Assembly: GCA_026400435.1 (NCBI GenBank)
Contig: JAPLOZ010000025.1
Coordinates: 61,012-125,011 of the forward strand
Source: Hyphomicrobiales bacterium
GTDB taxonomy: Bacteria; Pseudomonadota; Alphaproteobacteria; Rhizobiales; Rhizobiaceae
Reading direction: 5' to 3'
DNA: 64,000 nt
A program made the translations under genes and the position numbers. Positions 8,054-16,907 of this stretch are shown one piece after another. How positions within the stretch are numbered: the stretch's first letter is position 1; every line of letters begins with the position of its first letter. Below the pieces are notes generated by a model. That model was given only the letters and a program-made list of their open reading frames with translations, searched no databases and was not told the DNA's origin.

Positions 8054-10915
8054 CTACATCTCCTGCCGCGCGTTGGCGGGATCGAAGAAGGCGTGGGCAA
8101 CCACGGGAACGTCGACCAGGGCCCCGTCCCGGCACTTCACCGTCACCAGACTGCCTTCCGTTGCGTCGCCGACATAGACGTAGGCCAGCGCGATGGTATA
8201 GCCGAGCGTGGGTGAGAAGCCGACCGAAGTGACATGGCCGACAGGCGTGCCGCCGCGCAGCACCAGGCAGTTTTCGCCCGGGATGGCCTTGGCGTCGTTG
8301 GCAAACCGCAGGCCGACAAGCTTGCGCGACTGGCCCAGCCTCGCCCGCATTTCGATCGACCGCTTGCCTACGAAAAACGGCTTCTTCTTGGAGACTGCCC
8401 AGCCGAAGCCGAGTTCGTCCGGCGTGGTGATGGCATCGGTATCCTGGCCGATCAATATGTGGCCTTTCTCAAGCCGCAGGATGCGGGAGGCCTCGAGGCC
8501 ATAGGGTCGCAACCCATGCGGCTCACCCGCCGCCATCAACGCGTCCCAAAGGGCGGGCGCGAGACTGGACGGACAATGCAGCTCGTAGCTCAGTTCGCCG
8601 GTGAACCCGATCCGCATCACGCGCACCGGTACGCCGGCGACGACGCCTTCGCGGCCACTGAGGTAGGGAAATGCCTCGCGGCTGAAATCGATGTCGCTTT
8701 CCATTGTCGCGAGCAAGGAGCGGGCCTTGGGTCCGGTGACGTTCAAGCCGGAGAAAGCGCCGGTCAGGTTAAGCACGTCGACCCTGAGCCGCCATTGCGC
8801 GTTCCAGAAAAGCATATCGGCATAGACCCGCGCGACGGCGCCCGTCGTGGCGGTCACGTAGTACCGATCGCCTGCCATGCGATAGGCGACGCCGTCATCG
8901 ACCACCGAGCCCATCTCGTTGAGCATGAGGCAGTAGCGGACGCGTCCCACCGGCTGGCTGGCGTGCGCCATCGTATACAGCCGGTCAAGGAATTCACCAG
9001 CATCGGCACCGCGCAGTTCGAGCTTGCCAAGCGTTGAGACGTCGAGCAGCCCGACGGCTTGCCGAACGGCCATGATCTCGCTGTGGATCGCCTTTCGCGC
9101 CTCGTCGCCGCTGTCGTAGAAATACGGCCGCCACCATGCGCCCACCGGCTTCATCACGGCGTTGAGCGCAATGTGGCGGGCATGCATCGCTGTGCGTCGC
9201 TCGAGCGGAAGGTGGTGCCCGGCAAGGACCCCCAGCGTCTCCGGCCCGACCGGCGGGCGGGCAGTGGTAATGCCGACCTCGGCAACGCTCCGGCCAGTCG
9301 CCTCGGCAACGATCCTCGCCGTCGCCAGGGCCGAATGGCGGCCCTGGCTCGGACCCATGCCGACGGTTGTGAAACGCTTGACCAGTTCAATCTCGCAGTA
9401 ACCATCCTTGATTGCGTTGTGCAGATCCTTTACCTGCAGGTCTTCATCGAAATCGACGAAATCGCGTCCCTTCGGGTGGGCGACCACGGGCTGGACATGC
9501 GCCGCTCGCATGGTGGGCGACGACGCAGCGTCGTTTGCATTAGGCGCAACTTCATAGCCGAGCCGGGAAAACGCTGCCTCGGCGGCCCGTCGGCCGCCGC
9601 GAAAGCTACCCTCGAGGCCGTCGTCGCCGGCCACGTAGCCGGCCAGGTGGACACCGGCGTTCGCCAGGGAAAGCGTCATCAATCCTGTGGTCTGGTCGTG
9701 GCCTACCTTCGCTCCGGCCTGGCAGGGCAGCTGCCAGGCCGGCACCTTTCCGGTGGACACGGTCAGCAGGTCGCAATCGATCCAGCGGCCGCCGACGCGG
9801 ACCCGGGCGAGATGCCGGTTTCCCGCAGTGCCTTCGGCGGCTTCGATCGTCGCTGCCTTCTGGACGGACACGCCACTGGCTCGAAGCTCGGCTTCGAACG
9901 GGCCTTGCATGTCGCCAGACCTCGGATCGGCAACCAGCATGACCCGAACGCCCGCCTCGATCAGGTCAAGCGCCACGCCATAGCCCTCTTCGTCCGCGGC
10001 GATCACGACAGCCTTTCGTCCCGGACGCACGCCGTAGTGACGCATCAGGCGCTGGGCGGCGCTGCCCAGCATGATTCCCGGCAGATCGTTGTTGCGAAAG
10101 ATGGCGGGCTGGCCGATCGAGCCGGTCGCCAGAACGACCTCCGCCGCCCGGGTGCAGTAGAGCCGGTCGCCCTGGATCAGCGGTAGCCAATTGTCCTCGT
10201 ACCAACCGTTGCACAGCGTCGCGGTCATCACCCTGAGGTTAGACAGCGACTGGGCCCGCTCCGCCAGCCCCGCGAGCGTCGCGGGATCGTCGCGACCATA
10301 GGTCAGCGATCCGCCGATCTCCGGATTCTCGTCGCACAGAACGACATCCGCGCCGGCTTCCGCGGCGGCGATCGCCGCGCTCAACCCGGTCGGACCGGCG
10401 CCGACCACGAGGATTTCGCAATGCAGGTGGGATTTGTCGAAATGACGGTGCTGGGCGTTTGTGTCGACCTTGCCAAGTCCGGCCTTGCGGCGGATGATCG
10501 GCTCCCAGAATTTCAGCCAGCTGTCGCGGCGCGGCCCCATGAAAGTCCGGTAGTAGAAGCCGACCGGCATGAAGTGTCCCAGCCGGTCCATGATCGCGTC
10601 GCGGTCGCGGTCGAGCGAGCCGTTGACGTTCTGGGCTGTGACGGCCATCCCCTCGCGGACCGCCGTCAAGTCTGCCGCAACGTTCGGTTCGGACGGCAAC
10701 TGCACCAGCGTGTTAGCCTCTGCGCCCGTCATGCTGAACAGGCCGCGCGGCCTGTGGTACTTGAAGGAGCGCGACAGCATCCACTGGCCGCCGGCCGCAA
10801 GAGCGCTGGCTATAGTGTCGCCGGCATAACCCTCGCAGGCCCTTCCCTCGAAGGTGAAACGAACCGTCCGTCCGCGGTCGATACGGCTTCCCCAGGGTGC
10901 GGGCAGCCGGCTCAC
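8054..10915 (-). CDS. soxA: Sarcosine oxidase subunit alpha
   Basis: A 953-residue large subunit. The N-terminal 100 residues form a ferredoxin-like domain (FTFEGRACEGYAGDTIASAL). Then comes the NAD/FAD-binding core with EILVVGAGPTGLSAAIAA, and from about residue 570 a GcvT-like aminomethyltransferase half that binds tetrahydrofolate (SEIMAVRQAVGLLDVSTLGK, then RILRLEKGHILIGQDTD). It oxidises sarcosine or a related N-methyl amine and passes the methylene group to folate. GTG start overlapping the soxD stop (GTGA). Length is close to the family norm of 960-1000. Confidence 0.93.
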   Translation of the reverse strand: MSRLPAPWGSRIDRGRTVRFTFEGRACEGYAGDTIASALAAGGQWMLSRSFKYHRPRGLFSMTGAEANTLVQLPSEPNVAADLTAVREGMAVTAQNVNGSLDRDRDAIMDRLGHFMPVGFYYRTFMGPRRDSWLKFWEPIIRRKAGLGKVDTNAQHRHFDKSHLHCEILVVGAGPTGLSAAIAAAEAGADVVLCDENPEIGGSLTYGRDDPATLAGLAERAQSLSNLRVMTATLCNGWYEDNWLPLIQGDRLYCTRAAEVVLATGSIGQPAIFRNNDLPGIMLGSAAQRLMRHYGVRPGRKAVVIAADEEGYGVALDLIEAGVRVMLVADPRSGDMQGPFEAELRASGVSVQKAATIEAAEGTAGNRHLARVRVGGRWIDCDLLTVSTGKVPAWQLPCQAGAKVGHDQTTGLMTLSLANAGVHLAGYVAGDDGLEGSFRGGRRAAEAAFSRLGYEVAPNANDAASSPTMRAAHVQPVVAHPKGRDFVDFDEDLQVKDLHNAIKDGYCEIELVKRFTTVGMGPSQGRHSALATARIVAEATGRSVAEVGITTARPPVGPETLGVLAGHHLPLERRTAMHARHIALNAVMKPVGAWWRPYFYDSGDEARKAIHSEIMAVRQAVGLLDVSTLGKLELRGADAGEFLDRLYTMAHASQPVGRVRYCLMLNEMGSVVDDGVAYRMAGDRYYVTATTGAVARVYADMLFWNAQWRLRVDVLNLTGAFSGLNVTGPKARSLLATMESDIDFSREAFPYLSGREGVVAGVPVRVMRIGFTGELSYELHCPSSLAPALWDALMAAGEPHGLRPYGLEASRILRLEKGHILIGQDTDAITTPDELGFGWAVSKKKPFFVGKRSIEMRARLGQSRKLVGLRFANDAKAIPGENCLVLRGGTPVGHVTSVGFSPTLGYTIALAYVYVGDATEGSLVTVKCRDGALVDVPVVAHAFFDPANARQEM

Positions 10916-11178
10916 GTGCGGCCCTGGGGGTCCGAGGAGTCGAAGGTGCGGATGATCTCATTGCTGACCAGGTCACGCTCCGCCAGGAAGTAATAGTTGC
11001 TCGGCACATGCCTCCACCACTCGATCACGACGCCCTTGCGGTTCTCGGCCCGGAACAGGTGACGCGCCCATTCGGCATCGGCGGTACGGTCCGGATCAAG
11101 CCCGGCGCGCACCGGCCCGAAAGACTGGAACTCGTCGATGTTGCGGTCACCGTTCATCGGGCAGGTCAGGATTTTCAT
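10912..11178 (-). CDS. soxD: Sarcosine oxidase subunit delta, atypical zinc site
   Basis: An 88-residue small subunit recognised by MKILTCPMNGDRNIDEF and EWWRHVPSNYYFLAER. In the canonical delta subunit zinc is bound by Cys6, Cys9, a His and a Cys four residues after it. Here C6 and H57 remain, but the other two positions are N9 and N61, so the classical zinc site cannot form. The ATG at 11178 is chosen because the conserved N-terminus begins there; the frame upstream overlaps soxB. The remaining core is well conserved, which suggests a functional variant rather than decay. Confidence 0.88.
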   Translation of the reverse strand: MKILTCPMNGDRNIDEFQSFGPVRAGLDPDRTADAEWARHLFRAENRKGVVIEWWRHVPSNYYFLAERDLVSNEIIRTFDSSDPQGRT

Positions 11179-11194
11179 CGGCGCTTTGTCATGG

Positions 11195-12436
11195 TCAGTG
11201 GCTGGCCGCCGTCGCGCCCATTTCATTCAGCAGACGGAAGGTTTCGAACCGCTCAAGCGCGAACGGCTTGAGGATGTCCGGCACTCGACCTTCCGCGATG
11301 GTCTGTGCCAGCCGCTTGCCGGCCACCGGAGTCGCCTTGAAGCCCCAGGTACCCCATCCGCAATCCAGCCAGAGATTTCGCACCGGGCTGGCACCCATTA
11401 TCGGGCTGTAGTCGGGCGTCATGTCGGTTATCCCCGCCCATTGCCTGAGCAGTCGCACGCCCTGCAGGAACGGGAACAGATGGACTGCGCCTTCGGCCAG
11501 GTGTTCCTTCATGTCGAGCGTGGATCGCGTCGAATAGAGCTGGTAGGGATCGGAGCCGCCGCCGATGACGACCTCGCCGCGCGAAGACTGCACAAGGTAG
11601 GTGTGCAGTGAAACCGAGGACACCAGCGTGTCGAGCCATGGCTTCAGCGGCTGGGTCACCATCGCCTGGAGGGGGTAGCAGCGGATCGGAAGCTCGACGC
11701 CGGCCATCAGGGCCACATCGTAGTTCATGCCGCCGGTTGCGATCAGGACCTGGCCGCAGGCGATCCGGCCGCGGTTGGTGTTCACCACCTGGATGCGGTC
11801 GCCCACCACCTCAAAGCCCGTCACCTCGGTCCGCTGGTGGATCTCCACGCCGCGCCGTGATGCCTGCGCGGCATAGCCCCAAGCGACCGCGTCATGCCGC
11901 GCGGTGCCGCCGTCGGCATGCCAAAGCCCGCCGACGATCTCGAGCGGACCGCCATGGTCCAAGTTGAGCTGCGGACACAGGTCTTGGACTGTTTTCTGGT
12001 CGACCACCTCTGTGCGGGTTCCCATGTGTTTGCCCATCTCGGCCCGCAAGTGGAAGCTGCGGAGCGTCGCCTCGCTATGGGCCAGCGTCAGTTGGCCCCG
12101 CTGCGAGAACATGACGTTGAAGTCGAGTTCCTGCGACAGGGTTTCGAACAACTCGACAGCTTCCTTGTAGAAGGCGATGCCTTCCAGTGTGATGTAGTTC
12201 GAGCGAATGGTGGTTGTATTGCGCGCCGTGTTGCCGCCGGCGAGATAGCCCTTCTCGATCACGGCGACGCTGCGTATGCCGTGATATTTCGACAGGTGGT
12301 GCGCGCAGGCCAATCCGTGGCCGCCACCGCCAACTATAACAACGTCGTAGGACGGCAGGAGGTCCGGCGTCGCGGGAATGTCCTCGCTGATGGGATAGGT
12401 CCGGCTGAGGCCGTATTTTAGGAGTCTAAGCGGCAT
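11195..12436 (-). CDS. soxB: Sarcosine oxidase subunit beta
   Basis: A 413-residue flavoprotein of the DAO family. It has DVVIVGGGGHGLACAHHLSK near residue 31, GGNTARNTTTIRSNY near 70, and GTARHDAVAWGYA with H181 at the place where the beta subunit carries covalent FMN. The C-terminus shows DCGWGTWGFKATPVAG. It contains the sarcosine-oxidising site and noncovalent FAD. It is 5 bp after the MmgE/PrpD stop and 16 bp before soxD, clearly one operon. Confidence 0.93.
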   Translation of the reverse strand: MPLRLLKYGLSRTYPISEDIPATPDLLPSYDVVIVGGGGHGLACAHHLSKYHGIRSVAVIEKGYLAGGNTARNTTTIRSNYITLEGIAFYKEAVELFETLSQELDFNVMFSQRGQLTLAHSEATLRSFHLRAEMGKHMGTRTEVVDQKTVQDLCPQLNLDHGGPLEIVGGLWHADGGTARHDAVAWGYAAQASRRGVEIHQRTEVTGFEVVGDRIQVVNTNRGRIACGQVLIATGGMNYDVALMAGVELPIRCYPLQAMVTQPLKPWLDTLVSSVSLHTYLVQSSRGEVVIGGGSDPYQLYSTRSTLDMKEHLAEGAVHLFPFLQGVRLLRQWAGITDMTPDYSPIMGASPVRNLWLDCGWGTWGFKATPVAGKRLAQTIAEGRVPDILKPFALERFETFRLLNEMGATAASH

Positions 12437-12440
12437 CGGC

Positions 12441-13859
12441 CTACCACGCCGGCCGTTGCTTGATGGTGCTGATCAGTGGCGGATCATAGAGCAATGACGA
12501 GAGGTCGCTGAAACGGCTGTCCGGATCGGTGAGCGAAAGGATCGCGTCACGGATTACGGTTGCCCGGCCTTTTCCCAGCACCGGCAGGGCGAATTCCATG
12601 TACTTGGCCTCGATCTCCTGCAGCGACAGCGGGGCTTCCGGCCCGCCGCGCGCATGTATGTCGCCCGAAGTCAGGACCCTTCCGTCGGTTGTCGTGACGG
12701 TGACGTCGGCCCATCGGCCGGCCGGGAAACGAGCACTGTGGCGCTCCGACTCCGTCACGGTGATGCGGCCGAGCATTTTGGCCACGGCTTCGTCTTCGAG
12801 CCCGGCGCCAGAAATATGCTCCAGTCCGATGCGACCGTGGATGATGAAGGAGGCGACAGCGAAACGGAGGCTGTATTGCGCTTTCGAGGTCGTGTCCGGA
12901 ATGCCGTCGAACAGCGTTGCGGCGTAATGGAAACTGTTGACCTGGACGTGGCCGAAGTCGGCCGGCGTCAGTTGATGGGCGCGCACGATCGCGCGCGTAG
13001 CGTCGATCGCGGCATGCGCCCAGCGGCAGATCGGGTATGGCTTCACGTACTGGTGCAGCGCCTGCCAGAACACGCCGAGATCCTGCCAGTACACGGCGAC
13101 GTCGGCCGCCTCGACCGTGATCGCCGGCGCTCCGGTGAAGCCGCGCTCGGCGAGGACTGCGGCCGACAGGCCGATCAGCGCGCCGACACCGGAGCCGTCA
13201 TGCAGCATCGTCGGGGTGGCGATCTCGCGCATCATCTGGCTGCGCGGGCCGTGATATTCGGCTATGCCAAGCGCCTGGCGCAGTTGGTCGTCGTCGAGCC
13301 CTCGCAGGCGCGCCGCGACGGCGGCGACACCGAGCGCGTTCCACGCGCCGGACGTGTGGTAATCCGAGACCGTCGCGTGCAGCGCCATGCCGGCTCGTCC
13401 GGCCACCTCGTAACCGACCACCAAGGACGCCAGCGCCTCTGGTCCGCTGAGGCCTGGCAGCGCCTCGGCAAGCGCTGCCAGCGCGGGCACGACGGCGACG
13501 CCGATGTGACCCTTTGTCGGGCTGTAGCCGTCGTGGCCATCCAGGTTGTCGATCTGCGTCGCGGCCGCGAACGCGGCGCCGGCGATGCTGGCGCGGCGGC
13601 CGTCGAACAGCATGCGCGCCGAGTGAAGCGGATCGCTGGAGCCGTAGAGAAGGGGGGCAGTGTCGCGGGCAATGCGGCCCGCATCCATCGGACCTGACGC
13701 GATGGCGATGCCGATCGTGTCCAGCAGCAGGTAGCGCGCGTGGTCAAGCACAGGAGTTGGAAATACCGCCGGCGGCCGCCTCAACACGAAATCGGCCAGT
13801 CGCAAGGCAGCGCTGTCACCAGGGCCGGGCCCTTCACGCCGATGCGACGGCACTGCCAC
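12441..13859 (-). CDS. MmgE/PrpD family protein
   Basis: A 472-residue member of the family that contains 2-methylcitrate dehydratase and cis-aconitate decarboxylase. Visible signatures are QIDNLDGHDGYSPTKGHIG, DYHTSGAWNALG and VKPYPICRWAHAAIDA. The family dehydrates or decarboxylates tricarboxylic-type acids, but most catabolic members have no known substrate. GTG start at 13859 with AGGGGAGA upstream at usable spacing. It is the first gene of the reverse operon that continues into soxBDAG, and it is divergent from a LysR regulator. Confidence 0.88.
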   Translation of the reverse strand: MAVPSHRREGPGPGDSAALRLADFVLRRPPAVFPTPVLDHARYLLLDTIGIAIASGPMDAGRIARDTAPLLYGSSDPLHSARMLFDGRRASIAGAAFAAATQIDNLDGHDGYSPTKGHIGVAVVPALAALAEALPGLSGPEALASLVVGYEVAGRAGMALHATVSDYHTSGAWNALGVAAVAARLRGLDDDQLRQALGIAEYHGPRSQMMREIATPTMLHDGSGVGALIGLSAAVLAERGFTGAPAITVEAADVAVYWQDLGVFWQALHQYVKPYPICRWAHAAIDATRAIVRAHQLTPADFGHVQVNSFHYAATLFDGIPDTTSKAQYSLRFAVASFIIHGRIGLEHISGAGLEDEAVAKMLGRITVTESERHSARFPAGRWADVTVTTTDGRVLTSGDIHARGGPEAPLSLQEIEAKYMEFALPVLGKGRATVIRDAILSLTDPDSRFSDLSSLLYDPPLISTIKQRPAW

Positions 13860-13925
13860 TTGGCACTTCTCCCCTATGTGTCACGACATCATTAATTTCG
13901 GTCAATCTCGCAATCACGCAATTAG

Positions 13926-13944
13926 TTTGGCGGCATTGGCCAAA
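13926..13944. promoter_or_regulatory. Candidate LysR-type operator in divergent intergenic region
   Basis: A perfect inverted repeat TTTGGC-N7-GCCAAA lies about midway in the 168 bp between the MmgE/PrpD gene and the LysR gene. Its size and place fit a recognition site for the adjacent regulator. It is a sequence-only prediction. Confidence 0.4.
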
Positions 13945-14027
13945 AATATTGATGCCTTTGCCTAGTGTACGATTGAATGGAAGGCGCCGCGTGGGATAGC
14001 TATCCATCCGCCTTGCAGGAGTAAGCG

Positions 14028-14915
14028 ATGAAGCCGCCACCACCGCTGAACTACATCCGGTCCTTCGAAAGCTCCGCCCGTCATCTCAGCTTCACGCTGG
14101 CCGCCAGGGAACTCGGCTACACCCAGGCAGCGGTCAGCACCCATGTCCGCTCGCTTGAGCACTATATCGGCCGGCAACTGTTCATACGCTACCCGCGCAG
14201 CCTCAAGCTCACCGAGATGGGCGAGGCGTTCTTGCCGACGTTGCGCCAGGCGCTCGATCAGATTGACCAGGCGACGGAGGCGATCGTCACCTCGTCGCGC
14301 AACCGCACCGTCGTCGTCTCATGCCCGATGAGCCTGGCCGAGAACTGGCTGGCCGGTTGCATGGCCGCCTTCCGCAAGGGGCATCCCCAAATAGAGATCG
14401 TTCTCCATGGCACGATCTGGGAAGATCTCAGCGAACAGATCGCCGACATCACCATCTCGACACGGCGCTTCGACGACCGGCCCCCTGCGGGCATTCCGCT
14501 CTGGAACGACGAACTGGTTCTGCTCTGCGCGCCCTCGCTTCTCGAGGGCGAGCACCCCCTCAAGGCACCGCAGGACATCCTCGAAGTCGACTGGATCATC
14601 GTCCACGGCCGCCAGGAATACTGGCAGGTCATGACTTCTGAGCTGGGCGTCGACATGGACGATCACGACAAGGGCCTGACTACCAACGCATCCAACATCG
14701 CGCTCGAACTGGCGGCGATGGGAGCAGGGCTCGTCGCAACCCAGCGCTCGCTTGCCCACGCCTATTTGCGGCGGGGACTGCTCGTCGAGCCATTTGCCGT
14801 CCGGCCTGCCAGTCCATGGAACTACTACCTCACCGACAACCAGCTTTCGAAGGGAACCATCGCGCGCACGGTGCGGGAATGGATTCTGGATCGGGCCCGG
14901 GAGGATAGCGCCTGA
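14028..14915 (+). CDS. LysR-family transcriptional regulator
   Basis: A 295-residue LTTR. Residues about 6-65 form the winged helix (NYIRSFESSARHLSFTLAAR, ELGYTQAAVSTHVRSLE), followed by a linker helix and a periplasmic-binding-like effector domain (WNDELVLLCAPSLL). The N-terminal style PPPLNYIRSFE resembles GcvA-type regulators. AGGAG sits 6 bp before the ATG. It is divergent from the MmgE/PrpD-sox operon and is probably its regulator as well as its own. Confidence 0.92.
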   Translation: MKPPPPLNYIRSFESSARHLSFTLAARELGYTQAAVSTHVRSLEHYIGRQLFIRYPRSLKLTEMGEAFLPTLRQALDQIDQATEAIVTSSRNRTVVVSCPMSLAENWLAGCMAAFRKGHPQIEIVLHGTIWEDLSEQIADITISTRRFDDRPPAGIPLWNDELVLLCAPSLLEGEHPLKAPQDILEVDWIIVHGRQEYWQVMTSELGVDMDDHDKGLTTNASNIALELAAMGAGLVATQRSLAHAYLRRGLLVEPFAVRPASPWNYYLTDNQLSKGTIARTVREWILDRAREDSA

Positions 14916-15108
14916 CATTGCCCGCCGTCGGTGAAAGCGCCACTCCTCCAAAAATTTGACACGTCAATGGCCTTGTTTTTTTTAGGTCTTTCTGGGCCGA
15001 ATTCGCCGGTTTGTCGAGGGTCGAGCCCTTCCGGGATTTTTTCACCGCCTCTAACATCCTCGTGCAAGGGGAATGAAACGGGCGGAAAGCCCAAACCGGA
15101 GAATCACG

Positions 15109-16764
15109 ATGAAGATTTTCAAGAGCAACGGCGACCGGGTTCCGGCAACCGTCGAAAGCTACGCGAAAGAGGTCATGAAAGGTGGCATGGACCGCCGCGA
15201 GTTTCTCGCCATGGCGAGCGCGATGGGCGCCTCCACGGCGTTTGCCTATTCGATGATCGGCCAGTCGCCTGCGCAGGCGGCGGCGCTTGAGCCGGGCAAG
15301 AAGGGCGGCATCCTCAGGATGCAGATGATCATCAAGGACATGAAAGACCCGCGCACGTGGGACTGGTCCGAAATGGCGAACGTGCTGCGGCAGTGCAATG
15401 ACTACATGATCCGCTACACGACCGACTTCACGTTCGAAGGCCATCTGATCGAAAGCTGGGACGTCAGCGACGACGCCACTGAATACACGCTGCATGTGCG
15501 CAAGGGCGTGAAGTGGTCGAACGGCGACGACCTCAACGCCGACGACATCGTCCACAATATCGAGCGCTGGTGCGACAAGGCGGTCGAGGGCAATTCGATG
15601 GCAGGCCGCATGGCCACGCTGATCGACCCCGCCACCAAGAAGGCGTTCGCCGGCGCCATCAGCAAGGTTGACGACCATACGGTAAGGCTCAAATGCAGCC
15701 AGTCGGACGTAACCATCATTCCGGGCTTCGCCGACTATCCAGCCATCATCGTCCACCGCGACTTCGACAAGAACGGTGCCGACATGACGAAGACACCTGG
15801 GACTGGCCCGTATGAGTTGATCTCGTACAAGGTCGGCGAATCGGCTTCGGTGCGGCGTCGCAAGGACTTTACCTGGTTCGCCGGCGAGACCTATCTCGAT
15901 GGCGTCGACTGGACCGACTACGGGACGGATGCGTCTAACCCGGCCATCGCCAGCGCCTTCGAGTCCGACGAGATCGATTGCAACTACCAGACGGTCGGCG
16001 GCACCGTCGACCTCTATGACGGGATGGGGCTGGTCAAGGAATCCGTCGTCACCGCGGGCACCATCGTGTTGCGCACCAACGTCACCAGCAAGCCCTATGA
16101 CGACAAGAGGGTGCGCAACGCCATCCAGCTCTCGGTCGACAACGAGACGGTGCTCAAGCTCGGCTACAGCGGCCTCGGCCAGGTCGCCGAGAACCACCAC
16201 GTCTGCCCGATCCATCCGGAATACTACCCGCTGCCGAAAGTTCCACGCGATCTGGCGAAGGCAAAGGCGCTGATGACCGAGGCTGGCCAGATGGATCACG
16301 AGTTCGAGCTCATTTCCTACGATTCCGACTACGTCAAGGATCCGGCGGATGTCGTCGCCGCGCAGATGCGCGAAGCAGGCTTCAAGGTGAAGCGCACGAT
16401 CATCCCCGGCACGTCGTTCTGGAACGACTGGACCAAGTATCCTTGGTCGACCACCGAATGGGGCATGCGTCCGCTTGGCGTCCAGGTGCTCGCGCTTGCC
16501 TATCGCAGCGGCGAAGCCTGGAACGAGTCCGGCTACGCCAACCCCGATTTCGACAAGAAGCTCAACGCCGCGCTGGCCGTTGCCGACCCGGACAAGCGCA
16601 AGGAACTGATGAAGGACGTCGAGGCGACGCTGCAGGATTCGGGCGTGCTTGTCCAGGCGTTCTGGCGCTCGCTGTACCGCCACCACGCCACCTATGTGAA
16701 AAACCTCAAGATGCATCAGACTTTCGAACTGCATCTCGAAAAGGTATGGATCGACAAGGCCTAG
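15109..16764 (+). CDS. ABC transporter substrate-binding protein, family 5 (peptide/opine type), Tat-exported
   Basis: A 551-residue binding protein with a long N-region and a twin-arginine signal [14 protein letters not shown] at about 27-40, cleaved near AQA-AALEPG. The mature part has the SBP_bac_5 pattern ([46 protein letters not shown]). No permease or ATPase gene follows, so it must use a transporter encoded elsewhere. GGAGA precedes the ATG. The 193 bp upstream contains a near-palindrome TTGACACGTCAA at 14956-14967. Neighbourhood suggests a dimethylglycine, betaine or peptide-like ligand. Confidence 0.88.
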   Translation: MKIFKSNGDRVPATVESYAKEVMKGGMDRREFLAMASAMGASTAFAYSMIGQSPAQAAALEPGKKGGILRMQMIIKDMKDPRTWDWSEMANVLRQCNDYMIRYTTDFTFEGHLIESWDVSDDATEYTLHVRKGVKWSNGDDLNADDIVHNIERWCDKAVEGNSMAGRMATLIDPATKKAFAGAISKVDDHTVRLKCSQSDVTIIPGFADYPAIIVHRDFDKNGADMTKTPGTGPYELISYKVGESASVRRRKDFTWFAGETYLDGVDWTDYGTDASNPAIASAFESDEIDCNYQTVGGTVDLYDGMGLVKESVVTAGTIVLRTNVTSKPYDDKRVRNAIQLSVDNETVLKLGYSGLGQVAENHHVCPIHPEYYPLPKVPRDLAKAKALMTEAGQMDHEFELISYDSDYVKDPADVVAAQMREAGFKVKRTIIPGTSFWNDWTKYPWSTTEWGMRPLGVQVLALAYRSGEAWNESGYANPDFDKKLNAALAVADPDKRKELMKDVEATLQDSGVLVQAFWRSLYRHHATYVKNLKMHQTFELHLEKVWIDKA

Positions 16765-16786
16765 GCCCCGCACAGCCAAATGGCTC

Positions 16787-16817
16787 CCGGTCCAGGGGCG
16801 CATCGCCCCTGGACCGG
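16787..16817 (+). terminator. Strong intergenic hairpin after the binding-protein gene
   Basis: A perfect 13-bp stem CCGGTCCAGGGGC with a 5-nt loop. No T tract follows, so it is more likely a partial terminator or an mRNA 3'-end stabiliser that lowers expression of the downstream dehydrogenase relative to the binding protein. Confidence 0.6.
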
Positions 16818-16907
16818 CCCGGAAATCGCCAGGCCGGGTCACCTGCAAAGCGCGGACCAAAAGCGCGCAATAACAATCGTCGCCGTACCAAGGGAAGAAA
16901 TCTCGAT

